Positions 23,438-23,448 of a stretch of DNA of 23,448 nt are shown piece after piece; the first letter of the stretch is position 1; the number at the start of each line of letters is the position of its first letter. The DNA comes from CAZJWR01 sp964549765. GTDB lineage: Bacteria > Zixibacteria > MSB-5A5 > GN15 > JAAZOE01. A program made the translations under genes and the position numbers. The notes under the pieces are model-generated. The model had not been told where the DNA came from. It ran no database searches and saw only the letters and a list, made by a program, of their open reading frames with translations. The stretch lies in assembly GCA_964549765.1 (NCBI GenBank), contig CAZJWR010000057.1:1-23448 (forward strand), read 5' to 3'.

Positions 23438-23448
23438 GGTGGCTTGTT

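Overview
The window reads as a chromosomal segment of a Gram-negative, fairly GC-rich bacterium. It holds most of a lipid A/Kdo pathway, secreted outer-membrane barrels and periplasmic multihaem proteins. The LpxC-FabZ fusion is typical of the Bacteroidota/Chlorobi (FCB) side of the tree, and an uncultured FCB-like lineage such as Zixibacteria would fit. That placement is inference from gene style, not from a marker gene.

Region 1 (about 1-10,850). After a small divergent gene for a secreted protein with GLQxGLVN-type repeats, one long plus-strand run makes lipid A: lpxC/fabZ fusion, lpxA, a Gfo/Idh/MocA sugar-nucleotide dehydrogenase, lpxB, waaA (kdtA) and lpxK. It continues through overlapping starts and stops into nadB (NAD synthesis) and guaA (GMP synthesis). 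From the dehydrogenase to guaA every junction overlaps, so this is one transcription unit. A terminator-like hairpin sits just before the dehydrogenase.

Region 2 (about 10,890-15,290, minus strand). This is a vitamin/cofactor operon read right to left: an aminotransferase-fold protein, folB, folK, a deoxynucleoside kinase (TTG start), panB and panC. Five of the six genes are conventional. The first has the fold-type I aminotransferase framework, but tyrosine replaces the PLP-binding lysine.

Region 3 (about 15,290-20,430, plus strand) is an envelope/redox block: a predicted outer-membrane beta-barrel, two diheme peroxidase-family proteins with opposite active-site signatures, and a monohaem cytochrome fused to an outer-membrane porin, resembling the iron-oxidiser protein Cyc2. 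The last two genes are 8 bp apart and end in a strong terminator. One candidate function is an extracellular or outer-membrane electron-transfer module.

Region 4 (about 20,430 to the end) is a large AT-richer gene for a type IIG (Eco57I-like) restriction-modification protein. It is probably acquired, and it seems frameshifted in its C-terminal part right at the window edge.

I saw no rRNA, tRNA, CRISPR array, transposase or integrase.
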